Part shown: piece by piece, positions 1 through 7,047 of the stretch
How positions within the stretch are numbered: position 1 is the first letter of the stretch
Layout of the letters: each line of letters starts with the position of its first letter
NCBI RefSeq assembly: GCF_001425835.1
Contig: NZ_LMDP01000005.1
Location: forward strand, 1-64,000
DNA length: 64,000 bases
Reading direction: 5' to 3'
Origin: Afipia sp. Root123D2
GTDB lineage: Bacteria > Pseudomonadota > Alphaproteobacteria > Rhizobiales > Xanthobacteraceae
Notes under the pieces: model-generated
What the model was told of the DNA's origin: nothing
What the model saw: the letters and a program-made list of their open reading frames with translations, nothing else
Databases searched by the model: none
Translations under genes and position numbers: made by a program

Positions 1-2
1 TG

Positions 3-2066
3 ATCGTCAGCCATGACGGCAGCGAAGCCGACGATGGCATATGTCAGCGCGTTTCGGATCTGGGTTATCGCGTCGCGCAAGTCGACGCGGCGGGAAGCAG
101 CAATCATCGCCAGCAGCAAGCCAATGACGAAGCGTCCTCCCCCGAGGACGGTCACTCCCACCTTCATGAGCACACCTCCAGCGGCGGGGCGTGGTGGCGG
201 ACCCGCAAGGGCATCCTGACGATCGCTTCCGGAATGGCATTGGCAGTGGCCTACGTGCTTGGTAAGGCCGTACCGACGACGGAGCATTGGGCATTCCTGC
301 TCGCCATGCTGGTTGGTCTGGTTCCAATTGCGCGTCGCGCGGTCTCCGCCGCGCGTGTCGGCACGCCGTTCTCGATCGAGATGCTGATGTCGGTTGCCGC
401 GATCGGTGCGGTCGTGATCGGTGCAACCGAAGAGGCCGCCACGGTGGTCTTCTTGTTCCTGATCGGCGAACTGCTCGAAGGCGTCGCCGCCAGCCGTGCC
501 CGGGCCAGCATTCAGGATCTTACCAGACTTGTTCCGAAGACCGCCCGGGTCGAGGAGGATGGGCAGGTACGCGAAGTACAGGCAGAAACTCTTGCCGTCG
601 GGGCGCTGATTCAAGTCCGGCCCGGCGATCGAATCCCCGCCGATGGCATGATCGTTTCCGGACAGAGCGCGATCGACGAAGCGCCCGTGACGGGCGAGAG
701 CACGCCGGTCCGGAAGGGGCCTGATGACACTCTGTTCGCCGGCACCGTCAACGGCGATGGGCTGCTGCGGGTGCGGGTGACCGCCGCTGCGGCGGACAAT
801 ACCATCGCGCGGGTCGTGCGCCTTGTCGAGGAAGCCCAAGAATCCAAGGCGCCTACCGAACGGTTCATCGACCGATTCTCGCGGTTCTACACGCCGGGTG
901 TGGTCGCAGTGGCAATACTGGTAGCTGTCGTGCCGCCGCTGCTGTTCGGTGGCGTTTGGAGCAACTGGATCTACAAGGGTCTGGCGATCTTGCTGATCGG
1001 CTGTCCCTGCGCCCTGGTCATTTCGACGCCTGCGGCGATCGCCGCCAGCCTCTCCGCAGGCGCGCGCCGGGGCCTGTTACTGAAGGGTGGTGCCGTTCTC
1101 GAACAAGTCGGCAAGGTGACGATGGCTTGTTTCGACAAGACCGGCACGTTGACGGCGGGCAAACCCCAAGTCACGGACGTCATCGGGCTCGCGCGCAGCG
1201 AGAACGACGTACTCGGTTTTGCCGCCGCGCTCGAGGCCGGATCGAGCCACCCACTAGCTACCGCAATTCTGGCCGAGGCGCACAAGCGCGACATTCCAAT
1301 TCCGGCGACTTCGGAATCCGAGGCGGTCGGCGGAAAGGGGATTCGCGCAAGGGTCGACGGACTCCACGTCTTTCTTGGATCGCCGTCGGCCGCAGCCGAA
1401 ATCGTTTCTCTGAAACCCGACGATGAACTTCGCTTCGCAGGACTCACCGACGAAGGCAAGACGGTTTCGGTTCTGGTGATCGGTCAGCTTTTGGCCGGCG
1501 CTATAGCGATGCGCGATGAACCGCGTCCGGATGCCGTGAAAGGCCTGAAACTGCTTAACGAGGCGGGCATCAAAACGGTCATGCTGACTGGCGATAACCA
1601 GCGGACAGCGGCCGCGGTCGGCAAGCAACTCGGGATCGAGGTTCAGGCCGGGCTTTTGCCGCAGGACAAGCAGCGTATCGTCGCCCAATTCAGGAACGCG
1701 GGATGGACGGTGGCCAAGATCGGCGATGGCATCAACGACGCTCCGGCGCTGGCGGCCGCGGACGTCGGCATCGCCATGGGAGGCGGGACCGACGTCGCGC
1801 TGGAGACCGCCGACGCGGCGGTGCTTCACGGTCGGGTCTCCGATGTCGCGGCGATGGTCGATCTGTCGAAACGGACCATGGTCAATATCCGCCAAAACAT
1901 CGCAGTCGCGCTCGGTCTGAAGGCGGTCTTCCTGGTCACCACGATAGTCGGCCTGACAGGGTTGTGGCCGGCCATCCTTGCCGACACTGGCGCGACGGTG
2001 CTGGTCACGCTCAACGCGCTGCGGCTGCTGGCGCCGCCCGGCGCCGACCAGGCGGATGAAAAGTAA
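3..2066 (+). CDS. zntA: Zn/Cd/Pb-translocating P1B-type ATPase, 5' end beyond the window
   Basis: Exports Zn2+, Cd2+ or Pb2+ from the cytoplasm at the cost of ATP. The frame is open from base 3, so the first ATG inside the window (234) is not the true start. The upstream 77 codons encode the end of a heavy-metal-associated domain (ending SDLGYRV) and a His-rich linker (HSHLHEH). In window numbering the protein shows TGES, the membrane CPC motif near residues 334-336, phosphorylation motif DKTGT near 378, SSHPL, TGDN and GDGINDAP. CPCALVISTP and the final-helix ADTGATVLVTLNALRLL favour the Zn/Cd class over copper; the Asp in that helix matches the ZntA metal-binding Asp. First gene of an apparent operon with the ferritin-like and CDF genes. 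Very sure of family; the exact metal is inferred. Confidence 0.96.
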   Translation: MVSHDGSEADDGICQRVSDLGYRVAQVDAAGSSNHRQQQANDEASSPEDGHSHLHEHTSSGGAWWRTRKGILTIASGMALAVAYVLGKAVPTTEHWAFLLAMLVGLVPIARRAVSAARVGTPFSIEMLMSVAAIGAVVIGATEEAATVVFLFLIGELLEGVAASRARASIQDLTRLVPKTARVEEDGQVREVQAETLAVGALIQVRPGDRIPADGMIVSGQSAIDEAPVTGESTPVRKGPDDTLFAGTVNGDGLLRVRVTAAAADNTIARVVRLVEEAQESKAPTERFIDRFSRFYTPGVVAVAILVAVVPPLLFGGVWSNWIYKGLAILLIGCPCALVISTPAAIAASLSAGARRGLLLKGGAVLEQVGKVTMACFDKTGTLTAGKPQVTDVIGLARSENDVLGFAAALEAGSSHPLATAILAEAHKRDIPIPATSESEAVGGKGIRARVDGLHVFLGSPSAAAEIVSLKPDDELRFAGLTDEGKTVSVLVIGQLLAGAIAMRDEPRPDAVKGLKLLNEAGIKTVMLTGDNQRTAAAVGKQLGIEVQAGLLPQDKQRIVAQFRNAGWTVAKIGDGINDAPALAAADVGIAMGGGTDVALETADAAVLHGRVSDVAAMVDLSKRTMVNIRQNIAVALGLKAVFLVTTIVGLTGLWPAILADTGATVLVTLNALRLLAPPGADQADEK

Positions 2067-2104
2067 CCCCCCAAAACATTGGACTTCAAACCAAGGAGAA
2101 TTCC

Positions 2105-2419
2105 ATGGGCTTCGACCAGTATCACGAACCGCCGGACGAACTGTCGCAGGACATCCGGACTTTTGCGCGGATGATCACCTCGCTGATCGAGGAGGCGGAA
2201 GCGATCAGTTGGTACGAACAGCGGATGTCCGTCGAAAAGGACAAGGTGGCCAAGGCAATCATGGCGAATGCGCAGAAGGAGGAATTCAAGCACTTCGGCA
2301 TGAACCTGGAATTCCTGTTACGCAAGAAGAAGGCATGGCGAACCGAGCTTGAGGGGATCCTCTTCAGGGACGGCGACATCGTCGCACTTGCGGAGAAAGC
2401 GGAGAAGAAGGCCGATTGA
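2105..2419 (+). CDS. Encapsulated-ferritin-like (EncFtn family) protein
   Basis: A 104-residue, mostly helical protein resembling encapsulin-associated ferritin (EncFtn) of Rhodospirillum rubrum, which builds a ferroxidase centre between two subunits. The pattern EEAEAISWYEQR (E30, E32, W36, Y37) and EEFKHFGM (E60, H63) lines up, from memory, with EncFtn E32, E34, W38, Y39, E62 and H65, so the metal ligands look intact. It starts with a strong AAGGAG site after the Zn/Cd ATPase and lies 38 bp behind it, implying co-transcription. No encapsulin shell gene or targeting peptide is visible; the C-terminus ends in a Lys/Glu-rich stretch. It may oxidise or store iron released during Zn/Cd stress, or bind another metal. 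Family fairly sure; role inferred. Confidence 0.82.
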   Translation: MGFDQYHEPPDELSQDIRTFARMITSLIEEAEAISWYEQRMSVEKDKVAKAIMANAQKEEFKHFGMNLEFLLRKKKAWRTELEGILFRDGDIVALAEKAEKKAD

Positions 2420-2432
2420 AGGGAGGGAGGGC

Positions 2433-2660
2433 GTCGCGGAGGAGCGCCGACGGAAGAGGCGGAGTAGGGTGGTCAAGGCGGGCACGATCTCGTTCGGCGG
2501 GGCGACGATACCCTGCGTCGTGCGCAATCTCAGCACGGTTGGCGCGCTGCTCATTGTCGAAAGTCCGCTCGGCATTCCGAGACGCTTCACGCTACTGGTC
2601 CGCCTCGGACTCGTTTGCGAAGGAGTGTCGCGTGATCTGGATCACGGTGTCTCTTTCTGA
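2433..2660 (+). pseudogene. PilZ-domain protein, apparently broken by two frameshifts
   Basis: One frame reads ERRRKRRSRVVKAG, then FGGATIPCVVRNLS and GALLIVESPLGIPRRFTLLV, which is the RxxxR and NLSxxGA signature of small rhizobial PilZ proteins (c-di-GMP receptors). After FTLLV the expected continuation, SDSFAKECRVIW, is in the next frame, and the closing HGVSF returns to the first. Two compensating single-base shifts around 2600 and 2640 explain this. Within the main frame the product stays open but its C-terminal third is scrambled. No good ATG or Shine-Dalgarno site lies at the right place. It overlaps the tail of the ferritin-like gene region, so it may have been inserted or decayed there. 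Confidence 0.5.
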
Positions 2661-2761
2661 GCAGCCGAACGACGGCGGTGTGAGGCATCGCGCGTCGGAA
2701 CCTGAATGACCGCGACCGCGACCGACCGCTTTCGGCGCGGCTGAGCGCAAGGAGGACACAG

Positions 2762-3271
2762 ATGCACAGGATCCGTAAGAAATGGGTGCGATCGGCGACA
2801 ACAGGGCTGATTTTCCTGCTTGCCGCACTAATCGATATTCATGCTGTGGCTGCAGCGCGCGGCAGCTCCGCGTCGGAAAACCCCTTGGCTGCCGAACACA
2901 TCGATGCCCTGCCGCCCGATCTCCACCGTGTGGTCGTCAACCGTGCGCGCGCCTGCGGCAATAAGGCGGCGGCCGCGCACTATTTCTCGGTTTCAATCGA
3001 AGCCGAAGGCTTCCGCTTCGTCTCGTTGCATTTCGAGGACTTCGCGTGCGCGAACCGCGCCGCCGTCTGCATCGCCGATCGCTGTCTCCACGAGGTGTAC
3101 CTGGAATCGCACGGGCGGCACCGCCTCGTCTTCACCACGCACGCCCGTGATCTGAAACTCACCAACGATGGCGCTGCTGGAATCGAGGTGACTGATGGCA
3201 CATCGATACGAGTTTTTCGCTGGAATGGATGGCGGTTTGTGTCCGTCCGTACGATCAAGAATGGTTGGTAA
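2762..3271 (+). CDS. Secreted hypothetical protein
   Basis: A 169-residue protein with a Sec signal peptide (basic start, hydrophobic core at about residues 13-30, AVAAA cleavage region). The start is fixed by AAGGAGG 7 bp upstream of ATG. The mature part holds four cysteines (near positions 65, 98, 106 and 111) that could form disulfides, and a C-terminal half with alternating beta-like segments ending in RVFRWNGWRFV. I do not recognise the family. It is followed 3 bp later by the membrane protein at 3275, so both sit in the Zn/Cd efflux operon and may help in the periplasm, but no function can be assigned. Confidence 0.8.
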   Translation: MHRIRKKWVRSATTGLIFLLAALIDIHAVAAARGSSASENPLAAEHIDALPPDLHRVVVNRARACGNKAAAAHYFSVSIEAEGFRFVSLHFEDFACANRAAVCIADRCLHEVYLESHGRHRLVFTTHARDLKLTNDGAAGIEVTDGTSIRVFRWNGWRFVSVRTIKNGW

Positions 3272-3274
3272 CGC

Positions 3275-4129
3275 GTGACATCGTCGATCATTGGACATCT
3301 CCATTTTGGAGGTGCGGACCTTAGCTTCCGCAAGAAGTTCCGCCTGTTCTTCACGGTCGCGGCGGTCGTGCTGCTGCTCGGCGGCATCAAGGCCGCCGTG
3401 CACTTTTTCGGCTTCGAGTTTCTCGAACTCAACAGGTTGCTGACGAGCGGCATCGGCGGCGCCATCTTCATCATCGGATTTCTGTTGTCGAGCATTCTTG
3501 CCGACTACAAGGAAGCGGAACGCATCCCGGCGGACATCCGCACGTCCATTGAAGCCATCGACGGCGATCTGGAATCGTTTGCCGTTATCAACAAGGACTT
3601 CGATTTGATTGCGAGCCGCCGCGTCCTGATCGACACGATCGATAAACTGCGGACCGGTCTTGGCCACGCCAGCGATCACAAGGATATTCCACCGGTTCTT
3701 GAGGAGATCGGCAAGTTGACGCCGATTTTCGGACACCTGGAGGGAATGGGGATGGCGGCCAACTTCGTCGTCCGCCTCCGCTCAACGCAGGATGTGATCC
3801 GCAGAGCCGTGCTCCGAATCTACCAGATTCAGCGCGTGGAGTTCGTGCCATCGGTCCACGTTCTGGTGCAGACGCTGGTCGCCGCTATTGTCATGATGAT
3901 GCTCTTTCTCAAGACCGAGGGCGATCCGGCATCGGCAATCATGTTTGGCTTCATTTCCTACATGTTCGTCTACGCGCTGTACCTCGTCCGTCTTCTCGAG
4001 CAGCCATTCGCCAAAGGACACGATTCAGTTGATGACGTCAGTTTCTTTCTGCTGGACGAACTCGAAGTAAAATTGCGCGGATCGATCGGCGAAAGCGCTT
4101 CGAATCCAATGCTTAAACCGGAGAACTGA
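3275..4129 (+). CDS. Hypothetical integral membrane protein (bestrophin-like tail)
   Basis: A 284-residue protein beginning at GTG, 3 bp after the previous stop. Four hydrophobic helices are visible (about 25-45, 57-78, 196-217 and 224-244) with a soluble helical segment between helices 2 and 3. The segment after the last helix, LEQPFAKGHDSVDD, resembles the ENPFGxDxxD region of bestrophin-type channels, but the resemblance is weak. The stop is followed 2 bp later by the CDF transporter start, so translation is probably coupled to it. Function unknown; an ion channel or accessory membrane protein of the metal operon is a guess from context. Confidence 0.75.
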   Translation: MTSSIIGHLHFGGADLSFRKKFRLFFTVAAVVLLLGGIKAAVHFFGFEFLELNRLLTSGIGGAIFIIGFLLSSILADYKEAERIPADIRTSIEAIDGDLESFAVINKDFDLIASRRVLIDTIDKLRTGLGHASDHKDIPPVLEEIGKLTPIFGHLEGMGMAANFVVRLRSTQDVIRRAVLRIYQIQRVEFVPSVHVLVQTLVAAIVMMMLFLKTEGDPASAIMFGFISYMFVYALYLVRLLEQPFAKGHDSVDDVSFFLLDELEVKLRGSIGESASNPMLKPEN

Positions 4130-4131
4130 CG

Positions 4132-5031
4132 ATGCATGGTGGAGGTCCCGCCGGGACGGCGGCCGCGCGACACGCAGGCCGACTTGCATGGGCGCTTGCC
4201 CTGACGGCGACATACATGTTTGCCGAAATTGCTGGCGGCCTGATCACGGGCAGCCTGGCGCTCCTGGCTGACGCCGCACACATGCTGACCGACGTCGGCG
4301 GACTGGCGCTGGCGCTGCTCGCGATCCGCTTTGCCGCCCGAGAGGCCACACCACAGCGGACCTTCGGCTACCTCCGTATGGAGGTGCTTTCCGCGCTGAC
4401 GAATGCCGTCGTGCTGCTGCTGCTTACGGTCTACATTCTCTATGAAGCATACCAGCGTTTCCTCGCCCCGCCGGACATCCTGAGCGGACCAATGTTGATC
4501 GTGGCGTGCGTCGGTCTGATCGTGAATTTGGTCAGTATGTGGCTGCTGGCGGGCGGTTCGTCGGAGAGCCTGAATGTCAAGGGCGCCTATTTCGAGGTGC
4601 TGAGCGACATGCTGGGGTCCATCGGCGTCATCATCGCCGCGCTGCTCATGATGTGGAAAGGATGGGTGCTGGCCGATCCTATCATCGGCGCGGGCATCGG
4701 GCTGTTCATCGTGCCGCGGACGTGGATCCTACTCAAACAGGTCACGCACATCCTTATGGAAGGCACGCCTCCGGACGTCGATCTCGGTCTTCTCGAGCGC
4801 CAACTATCGACCATCGAAGGTGTGAAGACGGTCCACGATCTCCACGTCTGGACGATTACGTCCGGCTTCGACGCCATGAGCTGCCACCTGGTGGTTAACG
4901 ACATGTCGGTCGCCAGTACGATTCTGCAGGAAGCCCGCCGCCGCATGAAGGACGGTTTCAAGATCGACCATGTCACAATTCAGATCGAGGACGAGGCGTT
5001 ACGCAACGAGGAAGGCGTGCTGCATGTCTAA
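4132..5031 (+). CDS. CDF family cation efflux transporter (ZitB/CzcD type)
   Basis: Proton-coupled antiporter exporting Zn2+ (also Cd2+ or Co2+) from the cytoplasm. The 299 residues include six membrane helices with the HxxxD metal sites of the family: DAAHMLTDVGG in helix 2 and EVLSDMLGSIGV in helix 5. A cytoplasmic C-terminal domain follows (VHDLHVWTITSG, near residues 233-244), the usual dimerisation and metal-sensing domain. The start ATG is 3 bp after the preceding stop. The His-rich loop of some CzcD proteins is absent. Last gene of the apparent Zn/Cd operon that begins at the left edge; a strong bidirectional hairpin lies 130 bp downstream. Confidence 0.93.
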   Translation: MHGGGPAGTAAARHAGRLAWALALTATYMFAEIAGGLITGSLALLADAAHMLTDVGGLALALLAIRFAAREATPQRTFGYLRMEVLSALTNAVVLLLLTVYILYEAYQRFLAPPDILSGPMLIVACVGLIVNLVSMWLLAGGSSESLNVKGAYFEVLSDMLGSIGVIIAALLMMWKGWVLADPIIGAGIGLFIVPRTWILLKQVTHILMEGTPPDVDLGLLERQLSTIEGVKTVHDLHVWTITSGFDAMSCHLVVNDMSVASTILQEARRRMKDGFKIDHVTIQIEDEALRNEEGVLHV

Positions 5032-5161
5032 GCACGAACAACCATGAGCATGTCGGACATCGCGAAGGTCCGGATGATTGCGCGGGGCGGTAATCCATGC
5101 GCTGGCCGGCTTCGAGGACGTTTGTGATCGGCGCAACGGCGCGACTTCCTTCGGGCTTTAA

Positions 5162-5187
5162 AAAATAAGCGCGAGCGCGCTTATTTT
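5162..5187. terminator. Bidirectional intrinsic terminator
   Basis: A perfect 12-bp inverted repeat, AAAATAAGCGCG and its complement, separated by 2 bp, gives a GC-rich stem flanked by an A tract on one side and a T tract on the other. That is the form of a rho-independent terminator usable from both directions. It closes the metal operon read rightward and lies at the truncated end of the IS630-type fragment read leftward. Confidence 0.75.
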
Positions 5188-5199
5188 AGCGCTGGGCGT

Positions 5200-5360
5200 C
5201 ATCGGAGAACCGCGCGCGCGATGACCGAGAACCGGGTTCGGCGTCGTTCGCCCGTCAACACGCCACTGTCGGACCCATTTGATCGCACTGCTGGCGCTTA
5301 CCGAAAATACCTTTGGCAACGCAGATGCACGCGGAATGGCTGGTCTTTCGGACCGGCAGA
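5200..5360 (-). pseudogene. IS630-type transposase N-terminal fragment
   Basis: Read leftward, the stretch translates as [16 protein letters not shown] followed by [17 protein letters not shown], the helix-turn-helix of IS630-family transposases that many rhizobial elements carry. The part before it (positions about 5330-5360) is already degenerate, and the catalytic DDE domain is missing, so this is an IS remnant. No terminal inverted repeats are visible. The terminator at 5162-5187 lies at its broken end. Confidence 0.5.
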
Positions 5361-5449
5361 GTGTTGCGATGAGGCGTCTATGGCGGAGTAACCCTATGGG
5401 CGCGGTCCGTTGGTGCACGAAATGAGGTTACTGGCGGCGAACTATCATC

Positions 5450-5812
5450 TCACTGCGACAATCGTTCGCGACGCGCTTCGGCGAGGGCCTTCGCACACCC
5501 GTCCATATCACCTTTGGCGTTAGCCATACGCGCGCGTTGCAGCGCCGCGCGATCGTGGCGCTCATCGACTCCCGCCTTCTCCTTGCCTCGCCTGACCGAA
5601 TTTGGAGTCGGTTGATGGTGTAGGTTTGCGGCATGCGATTGATGAGCAGAACCGCTCCCCTGATTTGAAGCCAACGCGTCCATGGCCGTCTCCACTTGCG
5701 CGATGTCGGATGCACACGGGCCAGCGAGGACCGTCTGGCTTGGAAAAATCGACGTACCGAAGAAACAGACTGCGGCGATCGCCTGGACTCGGTGGATCGG
5801 TTTTTTCAACAA
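5450..5812 (-). CDS. Small secreted protein, likely periplasmic
   Basis: A 120-residue protein with a signal peptide (MLKKPIHR, hydrophobic stretch, cleavage near AGPC). The mature part shows CASDIAQVETAM, LHHQPTPNSV and a C-terminal CAKALAEARR, a layout I recognise from short uncharacterised secreted proteins of Bradyrhizobiaceae; two cysteines could pair. Codon use fits a real gene. It stands alone between the terminator region and the tRNA-like sequence, transcribed leftward. No function is known to me. Confidence 0.72.
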   Translation of the reverse strand: MLKKPIHRVQAIAAVCFFGTSIFPSQTVLAGPCASDIAQVETAMDALASNQGSGSAHQSHAANLHHQPTPNSVRRGKEKAGVDERHDRAALQRARMANAKGDMDGCAKALAEARRERLSQ

Positions 5813-6214
5813 TCAATCCTCCTGCCAAATTAGAGCTGCAGTGGAAGTTACAAGATGTCACGGACGCTAGCTGACGAAAACGCCGCCCTTTCGTCCGGTT
5901 TGAACTGCCTTCGCACGCGGAGAAGAGCAGCGGTTCTTCATGCAGCGGCTGTGAAAGTGCGACAACAACCGCAAGATCTTCTGACGCCGATCCTATGATC
6001 GCTAGAACCTCGAACGGTCTCCGTCGCCCCCGTCCTACAAGGACGGAAACTGCCGGGATACGTTGCAGCACGCAATTTGCTACCGCACTCGAACGATGTC
6101 CATAGTAGTTTAAGCCGTCCGACGAAAACACAAAATTTACGTTGGTTCCGGAATAATGCCATTAGCACGCGAAAGTCTCTGCCGTCTTTGTGAAATTGGT
6201 ATAGAATCTCTTTT
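5813..6214. other. Non-coding stretch, nothing recognised
   Basis: Between the secreted protein and the tRNA-like sequence I see no convincing coding frame, repeat or promoter. The region upstream of 5812 must carry the promoter for the leftward secreted-protein gene, but no standard box stands out. Confidence 0.5.
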
Positions 6215-6287
6215 GCGGGTGTAGCTCGAGGGTTGAGCAACAGTTTCCAAACTGGAGGCGTGGGTTCGATTCCCTCCATCCGCTCCA
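6215..6287 (+). tRNA. Degenerate tRNA-Gly(UCC)-like sequence, probable tRNA pseudogene
   Basis: Seventy-three bases fold as a tRNA: acceptor GCGGGTG pairs with CATCCGC before T-CCA; the D stem is GCTC/GAGC; a TTCGATT T loop is present. The acceptor, T-arm and encoded CCA resemble tRNA-Gly. However, the anticodon loop is TTCCAA (six bases, one short of a UCC loop), the first anticodon-stem pair is A-G, one T-stem pair is T-T, and the usual D-loop A14 is a G. This suggests a decayed copy, for instance left by an integrative element that used a tRNA-Gly attachment site. A functional tRNA is not excluded. Confidence 0.5.
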
Positions 6288-6583
6288 AATTTTCGATGTT
6301 CGTGAGCCGATTGTTAATGTCAATTTTGCTTTTAGGCTCTGACCTGCGGGAGGCCGGAAGCAAGATAAATCGATCAGGCATACAAGTCGCAATCGCACCG
6401 GTGCTTGTAGCAGAAATCGCGGCGCCTGAGGCCATCGCATAAATTGGGCTTATCGTGGTTTAGGTGGCAAGTCTTCTGAGTAATTCCTAAAAGGAAATTG
6501 GTGCGACCAGAATTTCAGCGAAATTGTCGTGCTAAAGTTTAGGAGTTATAGCTGAGATAATCCAAGCATGAGCCGTCAAGTCT
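6288..6583. other. Non-coding stretch between the tRNA-like sequence and gene remnants
   Basis: No supported gene, and locally more AT-rich than its surroundings. Stop codons break all frames. It separates the tRNA-like copy from the fkbM and transporter fragments. Confidence 0.45.
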
Positions 6584-6688
6584 GACATCAACTGGAGCCG
6601 ACTACTCAATCGACTCTACAATTATGAGGAGAAGATCGAGGTCTTCCTGCGCGGCGTCGTCGATGGGCAATATTCGTTCGTCGATTGA
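6584..6688 (+). pseudogene. FkbM methyltransferase fragment
   Basis: Thirty-four codons read DINWSRLLNRLYNYEEKIEV and continue to YSFVD before a stop. They match the segment RYWSRILNDRYDYEEEIEVF to YTFVD of the intact FkbM methyltransferase at 16116-17093, both in protein and in position of the DNA (about 16365-16470). The copy ends just before the SAM-binding CGAN motif. No start codon or remaining domain is present, so this is a short remnant of a paralogue. Confidence 0.65.
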
Positions 6689-6873
6689 GCGAAAAGTACG
6701 CCATGTTTGCCAGGCTGTGTTGAAACCCCGCCGCGACGAACAGCGACACGGCAAGGAACACGGGGACGAACCTGTCGATGATCGTCCGCCCATGGTGGCG
6801 AAGAACGCTGCCAACCCACGAGCCAGTTTGCGAGCATCCCGGACAGGACGGTTTGGATCCATCCATTGATACC
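6687..6873 (-). pseudogene. Formate/nitrite transporter (FNT/NirC-like) fragment, frameshifted
   Basis: Read leftward in one frame, GWIQTVLSGMLANWLVGW (about 6873-6811) matches the FNT family CNWLV region. In another frame TIIDRFVPVFLAVSLFVAAG then FQHSLANMAYF (about 6785-6687) matches the GFEHSVANM signature. A frameshift near 6800 separates the two. The fragment abuts the end of the fkbM remnant, with the two facing each other, marking a rearrangement junction. The full-length protein (about 270 residues) is not present. Confidence 0.6.
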
Positions 6874-7047
6874 GCTGGTTTCGCGATATGCCATTTCAGA
6901 CTGGTTCCCAAAACAAGTTGACATCCAGATGCATCTGGAGCGGATCAGGGCCCGGAATAAGAACTCTTGAGGTTGGATCATCCTCGAACTCAGCGGGCGC
7001 TCAATCACAGCCCCGCTGAGTTCGAACAGCGCTTTCAGTCCGACACC

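Noticed and set aside
6162-6440. Open frame with GWRESNPRL on the minus strand
   Set aside because: This is the typical antisense translation of a tRNA 3' end, here of the tRNA-Gly-like sequence.
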